From assembly GCF_001870515.1 (NCBI RefSeq), contig NZ_MDGT01000003.1, positions 1,122,842-1,186,841 on the forward strand: 64,000 bases of DNA. The letters are read 5' to 3'. The stretch comes from Idiomarina sp. MD25a (GTDB lineage Bacteria; Pseudomonadota; Gammaproteobacteria; Enterobacterales; Alteromonadaceae). Below, piece after piece: positions 1 to 9,431 of the stretch. The position numbers and the translations under genes were made by a program. The notes under the pieces are model-generated. The model worked only from the letters and a program-made list of their open reading frames with translations. It was not told the origin of the DNA and searched no databases. Within the stretch, counting starts at the first letter, position 1. The number at the start of each line of letters is the position of its first letter.

Positions 1-407
1 ATTCAGACAATGTAGTGCAAGCACACGGTAGTTCGCGCTCTGCAGCCGCTCGCAAAGCGGCCATGCGTTGGTTTAATCCGATTGCAAAAGTCGCTGTGGC
101 AGCGGGTGTTGCAGCGGTGGCATTGGTTACGGTGCAGACTTATCAAACACCTACGGATGCATCGGGTGTCGAACAGCCATCCATTTTGACCAATCCGATG
201 GGTGCGCGCCAACCTGTGAGCTTTAGTCCGAACTCGACTCCGTCTGCATCGACGACGCAGCAAGCGCTCGAGCAGTCCATGCGTCGCCAAGCGCAATCGT
301 ATATGATCGATCACCAGCAACAGTTAATGATGTTGAGTACTGAGGCGGCAAATAATGAGGACCAAGCTGAGGCAGGTAAACAACAGGACCCGCAATCTCC
401 GCAGTAA
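1..407 (+). CDS. rseA: RseA, sigma-E anti-sigma factor (5' end off window)
   Basis: The reading frame is open to the left edge (the first full codon is at 3), so only the C-terminal about 135 residues are present. Visible are a basic stretch, one transmembrane segment (about residues 18-40 of the visible part, rich in Ala/Val) and a polar Gln/Ser-rich periplasmic tail. This fits the C-terminal half of RseA, the inner-membrane anti-sigma factor that holds RpoE until regulated proteolysis. The N-terminal sigma-binding domain lies outside the window. Identity rests mainly on the single-pass topology and on rseB and rseC following at once; the tail itself is poorly conserved in this family. Confidence 0.85.
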   Translation, partial: SDNVVQAHGSSRSAAARKAAMRWFNPIAKVAVAAGVAAVALVTVQTYQTPTDASGVEQPSILTNPMGARQPVSFSPNSTPSASTTQQALEQSMRRQAQSYMIDHQQQLMMLSTEAANNEDQAEAGKQQDPQSPQ

Positions 408-420
408 TTAAGGAATGGTT

Positions 421-1386
421 ATGAAACCGGGTGTTTGGCTTGTATCACTTGCGCTGGCGTTGCTTTTTGCTTCGCCAGCGTTTGCGCAACAGGAGACGGA
501 ACAAGTTGCGCAGAGTGATGGTGAGCGTTGGTATAACTTCATGTCAGATGCACTGAACGAGCAGAACTTTGAAGCATCACTCGTTTATGTATTAGGTGAT
601 CGTATTGAGCCTTACCATTGGCTGCATGCTGTTGAGGCGAGCGGTGAACAGCTTGAACTCATCGTTCAGATGAATGGACCTGGATTCAGAGTGCTTCGGA
701 TTGGCGATAAGGTTTCACACTTTCATCCCGCAGCACGGGATTACTCGCTGCGTGCGCGTTCAATTAACTATCTTATTCCACCTGCATTCAGTCAAAAGTT
801 TGAGCTCATTAAAGACTACTATCGTGTGGTAGCGGTAGGTGGTGCGAGGGTGCTTGACAGAAAAGCGCAACACATTCGACTGATCAGCAAACATGATAAT
901 CGCTTTGGCTTCTCGGTGTGGGTGGATCGCGACTCAGGCATGCCGCTTAAAGTGATGATGATGAATGAAGAAGGTATTCCTATTGAGCAGGTTCAGATGA
1001 CCAGCTTAGCGCTACGGCAAGATCCAAGCCCGCTTCTCGAAGAGTTAAAGCGCTTGTCGATGCCGCCTTTAATTCAAATGTCTACACTAAACCAGCAAAT
1101 GCAAAGCAATGTGCGTCCAACTTGGCAGCCTAAAGGGTTTAAGCTAGTCGAGCAAAAACATCATCAGTTGGCCGTCGATGAGACACCGGTTGATCACTAT
1201 CTATTTACTGATGGTCTGACCGAATATTCAGTGTATATCGCGCCACGAGCAACGGAGCAAGCCGGCTCAATGAGCGTGATCGGTAGCCAAAACTTGTATA
1301 CTGAACCTCGCAATGATGTGATAATTACGGTGGTTGGACAAATACCCATACAAACGGCAAAGCGGATTGTGGCAGAGGTGCAGTAA
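421..1386 (+). CDS. rseB: RseB, periplasmic regulator of RseA
   Basis: Exported protein of about 321 residues in the MucB/RseB family, which binds RseA in the periplasm, shields it from DegS cleavage and senses lipoprotein/LPS stress. The N-terminus is a clear signal peptide (MKPGVWLVSLALALLF, ending ASPAFAQ). I prefer ATG 421 over ATG 415 because an AAGGA element at about 409-413 is better spaced from it and the signal peptide then starts with MKP. Length matches the family (about 318). It follows rseA by 13 bases and precedes rseC by 3, so the three are one operon, presumably headed by rpoE outside the window. Confidence 0.93.
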   Translation: MKPGVWLVSLALALLFASPAFAQQETEQVAQSDGERWYNFMSDALNEQNFEASLVYVLGDRIEPYHWLHAVEASGEQLELIVQMNGPGFRVLRIGDKVSHFHPAARDYSLRARSINYLIPPAFSQKFELIKDYYRVVAVGGARVLDRKAQHIRLISKHDNRFGFSVWVDRDSGMPLKVMMMNEEGIPIEQVQMTSLALRQDPSPLLEELKRLSMPPLIQMSTLNQQMQSNVRPTWQPKGFKLVEQKHHQLAVDETPVDHYLFTDGLTEYSVYIAPRATEQAGSMSVIGSQNLYTEPRNDVIITVVGQIPIQTAKRIVAEVQ

Positions 1387-1389
1387 GAG

Positions 1390-1830
1390 ATGAAAGAGCT
1401 TGCGCAAGTGGTAGCAGTTGATGGTCGGCGAGTGACGGTCTCGACTCAACTAAAGAGTGCGTGCTCTGGTTGTGAGCAGAACAAAACCTGCGGTGCAGGT
1501 ATTTTGAGCAAGGTATTTTCAGATAGACACTCCACGTTTGTGGTAAAGACCGAATCACCGGTGTCGGTAGGGGAGTATGTTGAGTTGTCGATTCCTGAGC
1601 AACAGGTGACACGCTTCGCGTTGTTACTTTATGGATTGCCGGTCCTCACCTTATTGTTGCTTGCAAGTGTGTTAACGTCCTTCACCTCGATCACCGAGGG
1701 CTATACCATTCTGCTCTCATTTGCAGGTTTTGCTCTAAGCTTTGTCGCTTTGCGTTTGTGGTTCCGTCTTCGTGATGTGCGCGTAAATCAGTTGCTCGTT
1801 GTTAGCACGCCCGCGCAACCTAGCCTGTGA
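1390..1830 (+). CDS. rseC: RseC / SoxR-reducing-system family membrane protein
   Basis: A 146-residue inner-membrane protein. The N-terminal part carries a cysteine cluster of the form CxGCxxxxxCG (residues about 25-35), followed by two adjacent transmembrane segments (about residues 76-97 and 102-124) and a short tail. This is the RseC/RsxC-accessory architecture. In E. coli RseC positively modulates sigma-E and is linked to reduction of the SoxR iron-sulphur cluster; which applies here is not shown by sequence. It is last in the rseABC run; 107 non-coding bases separate it from lepA. Confidence 0.92.
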   Translation: MKELAQVVAVDGRRVTVSTQLKSACSGCEQNKTCGAGILSKVFSDRHSTFVVKTESPVSVGEYVELSIPEQQVTRFALLLYGLPVLTLLLLASVLTSFTSITEGYTILLSFAGFALSFVALRLWFRLRDVRVNQLLVVSTPAQPSL

Positions 1831-1845
1831 AAACCGATAAATATC

Positions 1846-1874
1846 TTTAGTCTTGCCGCTAACATCGGTATGAT
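1846..1874 (+). promoter_or_regulatory. Possible sigma-70 promoter for lepA
   Basis: In the 107-base gap before lepA there is a TATGAT -10-like hexamer (1869-1874) with TTTAGT 17 bases upstream (1846-1851). The -35 match is weak. lepA might also be read from upstream genes. Confidence 0.35.
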
Positions 1875-1937
1875 CAGGCCAGTTTTGAATTCGCTTCGAG
1901 CCACAGTTGCTCGCTGATTTTTTGTAGAGGTGTATCA

Positions 1938-3749
1938 ATGCCGGATAAGGCGTTTAAGCAAAGTAATATCAGAAACTTTTCTATTATTGCGCATATTGAC
2001 CATGGTAAGTCGACTTTATCAGATCGACTCATCCAACATTGTGGCGGTCTGACTGATCGTGAAATGGCGGAACAAGTACTCGATTCGATGGACTTGGAAC
2101 GTGAGCGTGGTATTACGATAAAAGCCCAAAGTGTTACCTTGCATTACACAGCAAAAGATGGTGAAACCTATCAGTTAAACTTCATTGATACACCAGGACA
2201 CGTTGACTTCTCCTATGAGGTCTCGCGTTCGTTGGCGGGGTGTGAAGGTGCCTTGTTGGTGGTGGATGCCGCACAAGGTGTGGAGGCACAAACCTTGGCG
2301 AATTGCTACACCGCCATCGATATGGATCTCGAAGTGGTTCCGGTGCTCAACAAAATTGATTTGCCGCAAGCCGATGCGATGGGCGTGGCTCAAGAAATAG
2401 AAGATATCGTAGGTATCGAAGCGGTCGATGCGGTGCAATGTTCAGCAAAAACGGGTATCGGAATCGAAGAAGTGCTCGAACGCATCGTTAAACAAATTCC
2501 TCCTCCCAAAGGCAATGAAGATGACGCGTTACAAGCGCTGATTATCGATTCATGGTTTGATAACTATCAAGGCGTGGTGTCTTTGGTGCGTGTTAAAAAC
2601 GGTACATTACGTGCTGGCGATAAAATGACCGTGATGTCGACAGGGCAGTCTCATCAAATTGATAAAGTCGGCTTTTTCAATCCCAAACCCCATGAAACGG
2701 GTGTGCTTCACACGGGTGAAGTTGGGTTCGTAATTGCCGGTATTAAAGATATCTTGGGCGCTCCTGTCGGTGATACCTTGACTACTACGCGCAACCCGGC
2801 GAAAGCTCCGGTTCCCGGCTTTAAAAAGGTGAAGCCACAGGTTTACGCCGGCATGTTCCCAATTAGTTCAGATGACTATGAAGCCTTCCGCGATGCCCTA
2901 GGGAAGCTATCGTTAAATGACGCATCGTTATTTTACGAGCCGGAGAACTCCGCCGCGTTAGGATTTGGCTTTCGCTGTGGTTTCTTGGGTATGTTGCATA
3001 TGGAAATTATCCAAGAGCGGCTTGAGCGCGAATATGACATTGACCTGATCACCACGGCACCGACTGTCGTCTACGAAGTAGAAACCAAGTCGGGCGATAT
3101 TGTGAAAGTCGATAATCCGGTTAATTTACCGCCCGTTAACGATATTGAAACGATTTTTGAACCGATCGTCGAAGCGAATATTTTAGTGCCGCAGGAATTT
3201 GTCGGAAACGTCATCACCTTGTGTGTTGAGAAACGCGGTATGCAAACGGCGATGAATTATCACGGCAAGCAAGTTGCAGTGACCTACGAAATGCCGATGG
3301 CAGAAGTGGTGATGGACTTTTTTGATCGCCTTAAGTCAACCAGCCGTGGTTATGCATCATTGGATTATCACTTTAAGAAATTCCAAGCAGCGGATATGGT
3401 GCGTGTTGATATTTTGATAAACGGTGACCGTGTCGATGCGTTGGCGTTGATCGTACATCGTGATCATGCTGAATCACGTGGTCGCATGCTAGTGGATAAA
3501 ATGCGCGAACTGATTCCGCGTCAGCAATTTGATATCGCCATCCAAGCCACGATCGGGACTCATGTTATTGCGCGTTCGACCGTTAAACAGCTGCGTAAAA
3601 ATGTAACTGCAAAATGTTATGGCGGTGACATTAGCCGTAAGAAAAAACTACTACAGAAGCAAAAAGAAGGTAAAAAACGCATGAAAAACCTCGGTAATGT
3701 AGAAGTGCCGCAGGAAGCGTTTTTAGCTGTGTTAAAAGTAGGTAAGTAG
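1938..3749 (+). CDS. lepA: Elongation factor 4 (LepA GTPase)
   Basis: A 603-residue translational GTPase, close to the usual 597-600. The G1 motif AHIDHGKST (residues about 18-26), the G3 DTPGH motif and the NKID G4 motif are present, followed by the EF-G-like domains and the conserved LepA C-terminal domain ([15 protein letters not shown] near residue 550). It acts on ribosomes to help under ionic or cold stress. The ATG start at 1938 has an AGAGG ribosome-binding site at 1926-1930. It heads the lepA-lepB-rnc-era-recO-pdxJ-acpS run, the standard gammaproteobacterial order. Confidence 0.98.
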   Translation: MPDKAFKQSNIRNFSIIAHIDHGKSTLSDRLIQHCGGLTDREMAEQVLDSMDLERERGITIKAQSVTLHYTAKDGETYQLNFIDTPGHVDFSYEVSRSLAGCEGALLVVDAAQGVEAQTLANCYTAIDMDLEVVPVLNKIDLPQADAMGVAQEIEDIVGIEAVDAVQCSAKTGIGIEEVLERIVKQIPPPKGNEDDALQALIIDSWFDNYQGVVSLVRVKNGTLRAGDKMTVMSTGQSHQIDKVGFFNPKPHETGVLHTGEVGFVIAGIKDILGAPVGDTLTTTRNPAKAPVPGFKKVKPQVYAGMFPISSDDYEAFRDALGKLSLNDASLFYEPENSAALGFGFRCGFLGMLHMEIIQERLEREYDIDLITTAPTVVYEVETKSGDIVKVDNPVNLPPVNDIETIFEPIVEANILVPQEFVGNVITLCVEKRGMQTAMNYHGKQVAVTYEMPMAEVVMDFFDRLKSTSRGYASLDYHFKKFQAADMVRVDILINGDRVDALALIVHRDHAESRGRMLVDKMRELIPRQQFDIAIQATIGTHVIARSTVKQLRKNVTAKCYGGDISRKKKLLQKQKEGKKRMKNLGNVEVPQEAFLAVLKVGK

Positions 3750-3782
3750 CGCTAAAGAGAAAACAATAAGGGAAGCAGGCTG

Positions 3783-4640
3783 ATGGCCAACTATTTTTCG
3801 ATTATCCTAACCGTGGTGACGTTAATTGCCGGCGCTCTATGGTTATTTGATGCACTGGTATTAAAGAAGAAGCGGGCGGCAGGGGAGCCGCAGAATTCGG
3901 TAACTGAGTTTGGCCAATCGGTCTTTCCTATTCTTGCAATTATTTTAGTGGTACGTACGTTCTTGTATGAACCTTTTCAAATACCGTCTGGCTCGATGAT
4001 GCCCACCTTGTTGAAAGGTGACTTCATTTTGGTAGAGAAATACGCCTATGGCTTGCATGACCCCGTATTTCAAAAGGAAATCGTCGAAACGGGTAAACCC
4101 GAACGGGGCGATATTGCGGTGTTCAAATATCCTCTTGAACCGAGTATTGATTATATCAAGCGCATTATTGGTCTTCCCGGCGATCGTATCATCTACCGCG
4201 ATAAGAGCCTCTACATTGAACCAAAGTGCAAAGCAGACGAAAACTGCAACGCCATTCGTGTCGAAAATGTTATGGTTGATAACGCGCCCGTGTACTATTC
4301 TGGAGGAAGCGCATTAACAACCTATGAGGCGCATATGGGATCGGTGAAGCACCAGATCTTATTGGATTCACGCGTGAGTCCGCGGGTGCCTTATTACTTT
4401 AAACAAGCAGGTACGCAGCCAACAGAATTTGTCGTGCCAGAAGGCCATTATTTTGCCATGGGCGATAACCGAGACAACTCTGAGGATAGTCGTTACTGGG
4501 GCTTTGTCCCGGAAGAAAACCTCGTTGGTAAAGCGGTATTTATGTGGATGAGCTTTGAAATGGATCGCAGTAGCGAGAGTATTTTGCCGCAATGGGTGCC
4601 TACAGGAATAAGATTTGAGCGTTTAGGGAGTATTGAGTGA
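3783..4640 (+). CDS. lepB: Signal peptidase I
   Basis: A 285-residue inner-membrane serine protease that removes signal peptides from exported proteins. Two N-terminal transmembrane segments (about residues 5-26 and 46-62) precede the catalytic box PSGSMMPTL with nucleophile Ser71 and the box [11 protein letters not shown] with general base Lys126. The downstream [20 protein letters not shown] box is intact. A long insertion with a Cys pair (CKADENC, about residues 154-160) resembles the beta-ribbon insertion of proteobacterial LepB. Its stop overlaps the GTG start of rnc (GTGA at 4637-4640), implying translational coupling. Confidence 0.98.
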   Translation: MANYFSIILTVVTLIAGALWLFDALVLKKKRAAGEPQNSVTEFGQSVFPILAIILVVRTFLYEPFQIPSGSMMPTLLKGDFILVEKYAYGLHDPVFQKEIVETGKPERGDIAVFKYPLEPSIDYIKRIIGLPGDRIIYRDKSLYIEPKCKADENCNAIRVENVMVDNAPVYYSGGSALTTYEAHMGSVKHQILLDSRVSPRVPYYFKQAGTQPTEFVVPEGHYFAMGDNRDNSEDSRYWGFVPEENLVGKAVFMWMSFEMDRSSESILPQWVPTGIRFERLGSIE

Positions 4641-5323
4641 GTTTACCAAAACCACCGTTAACTCAGTTAGAACAAATAATTGGCTATCGATTCGAACGTC
4701 AAAGTTTACTAAAGCAAGCATTAACGCATCGCAGTGCACATGCCAACCATAACGAACGCCTTGAGTTTTTGGGTGATTCTATTCTCGGCGTGGTTATCGC
4801 TGAGGCGTTATTTAGTCGGTTTCCCAAAGTCGCAGAAGGTGATTTGAGCCGTATGCGTGCCGCCATTGTTTGTGGGCGTTCGCTCGCACGACTGGGCAAG
4901 AAAAAAGGTTTAGGTGATTACTTGTCTCTGGGCCAAGGTGAATTAAAGAGCGGCGGTTATCGTCGTGAATCTATTTTAGCTGATGCGATGGAAGCCATCA
5001 TCGGCGCGATTTTCCTTGATAGTGATATGGATACTGTCAAACAAGTCGTGTTGGGCTGGTTTGATGAACAGTTAGAAACCATTAAACCGGGCGCCAGCCA
5101 AAAAGATCCGAAAACGCGCTTACAGGAATGGTTGCAGGCACGTCAACGTCCTTTACCTGAATATGATGTAGTGGCTACACAGGGTCAAGCGCATAACCAA
5201 CAGTTTACCGTGACTTGCACCATAGAAGGGCTTCCCGAACCTCTGTTAGGCACGGGAACTAGCCGTAGAAAAGCTGAGCAAGCAGCGGCAACGTCCGCAT
5301 TAGAACAGTTACAGGTATCTTGA
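4637..5323 (+). CDS. rnc: Ribonuclease III
   Basis: A 228-residue double-strand-specific endoribonuclease that processes rRNA precursors and regulatory duplexes. The RNase III signature [13 protein letters not shown] gives the acidic residues Glu40, Glu43 and Asp47; a second acidic cluster lies in [12 protein letters not shown]-terminal double-stranded RNA-binding domain follows (about residues 155-225, ending in a [13 protein letters not shown]-type helix). The start is GTG at 4637, overlapping the lepB stop by four bases. Length matches E. coli Rnc (226). Confidence 0.97.
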   Translation: MSLPKPPLTQLEQIIGYRFERQSLLKQALTHRSAHANHNERLEFLGDSILGVVIAEALFSRFPKVAEGDLSRMRAAIVCGRSLARLGKKKGLGDYLSLGQGELKSGGYRRESILADAMEAIIGAIFLDSDMDTVKQVVLGWFDEQLETIKPGASQKDPKTRLQEWLQARQRPLPEYDVVATQGQAHNQQFTVTCTIEGLPEPLLGTGTSRRKAEQAAATSALEQLQVS

Positions 5324-6270
5324 TGAATCTAGATGACATGCTCAATAACGCCTTAGGTGGCGCTGGGCAAATTGATGAGAATAAGCAGTGCGGCTTTGTC
5401 GCTATTGTTGGTCGACCCAATGTCGGTAAATCGACCATGCTGAACCGTATCCTGGGTCAAAAGGTCAGTATTACGTCGAACAAACCACAGACAACGCGGC
5501 ACCGTATTTTAGGTGTTGATACCGAGGGTGATTATCAAACGGTTTATGTTGATACGCCAGGGATGCACCTCGAAGAACCTCGGGCGATTAACCGTGTAAT
5601 GAATCAAACCGCATCATCGGCGCTCAAAGACGTCGACTTGATTTTGTTTGTGGTCGAGAACACGCGCTGGAATGACGATGATGTCATGGTGCTGGAAAAG
5701 CTAAAAAATACTCAGACGCCGATTGTCCTCGTGGTGAATAAAGTTGATCAAATAAAAGACAAAAATAAGTTGTTGCCACACCTACAATGGTTAAGTCAGC
5801 AACTCAGCGTAAAAGAAATTATTCCTGTCTCGGCAAAAACAGGCGATAACCTAGAACCCTTGCGCGATATTGTTAAAGGCTTTTTGCAAAGCGGCTATCA
5901 CTTTTACCCAGCCGATTATGTAACCGACCGCTCGGTACGCTTCATGACCGCTGAAATTATTCGCGAAAAATTGATGCGTTTTACCGGTGAAGAGTTGCCC
6001 TATGAAACCACGGTTGAGATCGAACAGTTCGGTCAATCCGAACGCGGCACTCATCATATTCATGCGCTAATCTTGGTCGAGCGTGATGCGCAAAAGCGTA
6101 TGGTCATCGGTGAGAAGGGCCAAAAGTTAAAAACGATCGGTACCGAAGCGCGTAAAGATCTTGAACGTTTGTTGAACAACAAAGTGTTATTGAAGCTCTG
6201 GGTGAAAGTGAAATCAGGTTGGTCAGATGACGAGCGCGCGCTGAAGAGTTTAGGTTATCGAGAGGACTAG
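5323..6270 (+). CDS. era: GTPase Era
   Basis: Ribosome-assembly GTPase that binds the 3' end of 16S rRNA. The G1 motif [10 protein letters not shown]3 DTPG and G4 NKVD are seen in the N-terminal half, and a C-terminal KH domain (with [13 protein letters not shown]) ends the 315-residue protein. An in-frame TTG lies directly before the ATG; I choose ATG 5323, which overlaps the rnc stop as TGATG. The N-terminus carries about 20 residues ahead of the G domain ([11 protein letters not shown]), slightly longer than in E. coli (301 aa). Confidence 0.97.
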   Translation: MNLDDMLNNALGGAGQIDENKQCGFVAIVGRPNVGKSTMLNRILGQKVSITSNKPQTTRHRILGVDTEGDYQTVYVDTPGMHLEEPRAINRVMNQTASSALKDVDLILFVVENTRWNDDDVMVLEKLKNTQTPIVLVVNKVDQIKDKNKLLPHLQWLSQQLSVKEIIPVSAKTGDNLEPLRDIVKGFLQSGYHFYPADYVTDRSVRFMTAEIIREKLMRFTGEELPYETTVEIEQFGQSERGTHHIHALILVERDAQKRMVIGEKGQKLKTIGTEARKDLERLLNNKVLLKLWVKVKSGWSDDERALKSLGYRED

Positions 6271-6276
6271 CGAACG

Positions 6277-6963
6277 ATGCAACCAGCGTTTGTGTTACAT
6301 CGCTGGGATTACCAAGAGACCAGCCTCCTTGTAGACTGTTTTAGTCTGGAGGATGGTCGTGTTCGCTTGTTGGCCAAAGGCGCTAAGCGTAAAACCTCAA
6401 GTTGGAAAGGTGTGTTACAACCTTTTATTCCTCTTAATGTGCAATGGGGCGGGCGTGGTGAGTTAAAAACGCTGACTCACGCTGAGGCGGTGTCCCAAAA
6501 CTACGAACTCCGTAGTGACTTTCTCTATAGTGGTTTTTATATCAACGAACTATTACAACGCGTGCTACCGCAGCACGTTGCGGTACCGAGTTTATTCGAA
6601 TGCTATCCCCAGCTATTACAGCGTCTCGCTGATAAACAACCTATCGAAACAACATTACGTTGGTTCGAGTGGCAGTTGCTGGATGAACTTGGCAGTGTAT
6701 TTGAGTGGCCGCAACTCGAGCAACGTAATGAACTCCCCGAAACACTCTATTTTCGCAGTTACAGCGGATTTAGCGTGGATTATCACGATAGCGACTGTGT
6801 CACTGTCAGCCGCGATGAAGCCATTGCATTGGGGCAAAGCGATTGGCTCAATGATCCACTCACTGAGTCGCAACGATACAATTTAAAACGTATTATGCGT
6901 CATGCGTTAGCGCCATTTATCGGCGATAAACCGTTACGTGCGCGCGCCTTGTTTAAACGTTAG
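6277..6963 (+). CDS. recO: DNA repair protein RecO
   Basis: A 228-residue recombination mediator of the RecFOR pathway; it displaces SSB and loads RecA on gapped DNA. The N-terminal OB fold is recognisable ([19 protein letters not shown], then [15 protein letters not shown]), followed by a helical domain. As in E. coli RecO there is no four-cysteine zinc motif. The start ATG lies six bases after the era stop. The position between era and pdxJ is the standard one. Confidence 0.96.
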   Translation: MQPAFVLHRWDYQETSLLVDCFSLEDGRVRLLAKGAKRKTSSWKGVLQPFIPLNVQWGGRGELKTLTHAEAVSQNYELRSDFLYSGFYINELLQRVLPQHVAVPSLFECYPQLLQRLADKQPIETTLRWFEWQLLDELGSVFEWPQLEQRNELPETLYFRSYSGFSVDYHDSDCVTVSRDEAIALGQSDWLNDPLTESQRYNLKRIMRHALAPFIGDKPLRARALFKR

Positions 6964-6971
6964 GAGAAACG

Positions 6972-7700
6972 ATGAAAAATATCCGTTTAGGTGTCAATAT
7001 TGATCACGTCGCCACCGTACGTAACGCGCGTGGTGTCAGCTACCCCGATCCGGTGACTGCCGCAGCCATTGCCGAGCAAGCGGGGGCTGATGGAATTACC
7101 ATACACCTGCGCGAAGATCGTCGTCACATCACCGATCGCGATGTAGCTATGCTACGCCAGACGCTTAATGTGCCTATGAACTTAGAGATGGCGTGCACCG
7201 ACGAAATGATCGGTATCGCGATTGATACACAGCCGACTTATAGTTGTTTAGTTCCTGAGAAACGCGAAGAGCTCACAACCGAGGGCGGGTTGGATGTCGT
7301 GGGCCAACAACAACGTATAACCGCAGCTGTTAAGCAGCTTGCCGATGCCGGCATTTTAGTCTCGTTATTTATCGACCCTAACCATGCGCAAATTGATGCG
7401 GCAAAAGCGTGTGGTGCGCCTATTGTCGAACTACATACTGGCGCATACGCGGAGGCGGAAACGCATGCGCAACGTGAACACGAGTTTCAGTTATTAGCAG
7501 AGGCCGCAGCTTACGCAGATAAACAGGGCTTGCAGGTGAATGTGGGTCACGGTCTGCATTATCACAATACGCTTGAAATTGCACAAATTCCGCAAGTGGT
7601 TGAATTGAATATTGGGCACTCTATTATTGCACGTGCCGTACTGGTGGGATTAGACCGCGCTGTACGCGACATGAAAGCAATTCTTGAGCGGGCTCGCTAA
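6972..7700 (+). CDS. pdxJ: Pyridoxine 5'-phosphate synthase
   Basis: A 242-residue TIM-barrel enzyme that condenses 3-amino-2-oxopropyl phosphate with deoxyxylulose 5-phosphate to give pyridoxine 5'-phosphate, the last ring-forming step of the DXP-dependent vitamin B6 route. The N-terminal [13 protein letters not shown] motif, HLREDRRHI, the catalytic-region NLEMA and the C-terminal [10 protein letters not shown] and ELNIGHSI motifs are intact. An AGGAG site at about 6962 precedes the ATG. Its TAA stop overlaps the acpS ATG (TAATG). Confidence 0.98.
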   Translation: MKNIRLGVNIDHVATVRNARGVSYPDPVTAAAIAEQAGADGITIHLREDRRHITDRDVAMLRQTLNVPMNLEMACTDEMIGIAIDTQPTYSCLVPEKREELTTEGGLDVVGQQQRITAAVKQLADAGILVSLFIDPNHAQIDAAKACGAPIVELHTGAYAEAETHAQREHEFQLLAEAAAYADKQGLQVNVGHGLHYHNTLEIAQIPQVVELNIGHSIIARAVLVGLDRAVRDMKAILERAR

Positions 7701-8083
7701 TGGCTATATTTGGCATGGGCACTGATATGATTGCTGTTGCGCGTGTGGAGACATCGCTGGCGCGCGGCAATGGCCTGGTAAAACGCGTATTAACCGAATA
7801 TGAACAAGACATTTGGGCGCAGCACCGTGCTCCAGCGGATTACTTAGCTAAACGATTCGCAGCAAAAGAAGCGTGCGCCAAAGCATTCGGTACAGGCATT
7901 GCGCAAGGGCTTTCGTTTCAACATATGGAAGTACGCAATAATGCGCTGGGGCGACCCGAGTGGGTATTTTATCAGCAAGCTCTGCAGTGGTGTGAGCAAT
8001 ACGGCATCGCCCATGCACACTTGAGCATTAGTGATGATAGTGGGTTCGCTATCGCAACAGTGATTTTAGAAACGAGTAGTTAA
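7700..8083 (+). CDS. acpS: Holo-[acyl-carrier-protein] synthase
   Basis: A 127-residue phosphopantetheinyl transferase that activates acyl carrier protein with the CoA-derived arm. The metal-binding GMGTDMIAVARVE start and the KRFAAKEACAKAFGTGI motif are both present. It overlaps pdxJ by one base and ends the lepA-to-acpS run; rlmD begins three bases later, so transcription may continue. Confidence 0.97.
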   Translation: MAIFGMGTDMIAVARVETSLARGNGLVKRVLTEYEQDIWAQHRAPADYLAKRFAAKEACAKAFGTGIAQGLSFQHMEVRNNALGRPEWVFYQQALQWCEQYGIAHAHLSISDDSGFAIATVILETSS

Positions 8084-8086
8084 ACA

Positions 8087-9427
8087 ATGGCGCAGTTTTT
8101 TAAGCCCAAAGGCCGCAAAAAATCCTCATCGAATTATGTATTAACGGGTACTGCAGATGCGCTCGACCATCAGGGACGCGGTGTGGTCAGGATATCAAAG
8201 CAGGGCAAAAATCGGGTTTATTTTGTTCCACAAGTGCTACCGGGCGAGACCGCTCAATTTAAGGTGACCGGACAACAAAATACCGAATTGCTTGCACGCC
8301 AAAACGCTTCCGAGGAAAGGCGTCAGGCGCCATGTCCCTACTATGAAGACTGTGGTGGATGTGATTTACAGCATATTAATGAAACACACCAGCGGCGTCA
8401 TAAACAGCAAGTGGTCACCGAATTGTTCGCAAAAATGGCAGGGGTGCGAGACGAATTACCTTGGCATGACACGTTAATCGCCGATGATTGGCAATATCGT
8501 CGAAAGGCACGCCTGGCGATTTACCAACGTGCTACCAAACAACCGTGGCGGTTGGGCTTTCGGGCACGCGCGAGTAAACAGGTTGTTGATATTCCTCAAT
8601 GCGCAGTTTTAGACAGTGAACTTAATGGTCTAATAAGCGACTTTCGCAAAATGCTAGATAATGTGCAACTGGGTCCTAAGATCGGCCATGTAGAGCTAAT
8701 TAAAGCACCCTCTACACAACTATGTTTGCGCATTACTCAACCTTTAAGTTCGGTTCAGACTCAACAGCTTGAAGAGTTCTCTACAACAAATGAATGTGCC
8801 GTTTGGTTGGATGATGGCCAACAGCTGAAAGCCTTGAGCAAAAATGCGGTCTGTTTCGATGAGACCATTGATGGCGATCGACTGGTATTCATGCCTGGGG
8901 ATTTCATTCAGGTAAACGCCCGAGTTAATCAGCAAATGGTTAGGCAGGCCGTTAACTGGTTAGCGCCACAGGCCGAGGATGAAATCCTTGATCTGTTCGC
9001 GGGGATTGGCAATTTTACTTTGCCGCTCGCGCGACGTGCAAAGTCGGTAACCGCCGTGGAAGGGGTATCAGCAATGACCACGCAATTAGCTGCTAACGCG
9101 GCGGCTGCAAACCTCAGTAATGTTCACGCACAGACTTTTGATCTCAGTACCGAACAAGTGAGCCGCTTATTAGAAAAGGGCTACCAACGTATCCTTCTCG
9201 ATCCCGCACGGGCCGGCGCAGAAACAGTTTGTCAGCGCATTGCACAACTCGAATCAGATAAACAGCCTGAGCAAATTGTGTACGTTTCCTGTTCGCCGAA
9301 TACACTGGCTCGAGACAGTCGTTGGCTATTGGATAACGGCTATGAGATGACGCATATCAGTTTAGTTGACATGTTTGTTCAAACGCATCACATTGAAACA
9401 ATGGTGAGCTTCAAAAAGGTAGTATAA
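8087..9427 (+). CDS. rlmD: 23S rRNA (uracil-1939-C5)-methyltransferase RlmD
   Basis: A 446-residue SAM-dependent RNA methyltransferase with an N-terminal TRAM RNA-binding domain (about residues 16-72). An iron-sulphur cluster motif is given by Cys83, Cys89 and Cys92 (CPYYEDCGGC) plus Cys172. The SAM-binding loop is DLFAGIGNFTLPLA and the catalytic cysteine is Cys402 in VSCSPNTLARD. The four cluster cysteines and the position next to relA favour RlmD over the related RlmC or TrmA. It is 4 bases upstream of relA. Confidence 0.96.
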   Translation: MAQFFKPKGRKKSSSNYVLTGTADALDHQGRGVVRISKQGKNRVYFVPQVLPGETAQFKVTGQQNTELLARQNASEERRQAPCPYYEDCGGCDLQHINETHQRRHKQQVVTELFAKMAGVRDELPWHDTLIADDWQYRRKARLAIYQRATKQPWRLGFRARASKQVVDIPQCAVLDSELNGLISDFRKMLDNVQLGPKIGHVELIKAPSTQLCLRITQPLSSVQTQQLEEFSTTNECAVWLDDGQQLKALSKNAVCFDETIDGDRLVFMPGDFIQVNARVNQQMVRQAVNWLAPQAEDEILDLFAGIGNFTLPLARRAKSVTAVEGVSAMTTQLAANAAAANLSNVHAQTFDLSTEQVSRLLEKGYQRILLDPARAGAETVCQRIAQLESDKQPEQIVYVSCSPNTLARDSRWLLDNGYEMTHISLVDMFVQTHHIETMVSFKKVV

Positions 9428-9431
9428 AGTC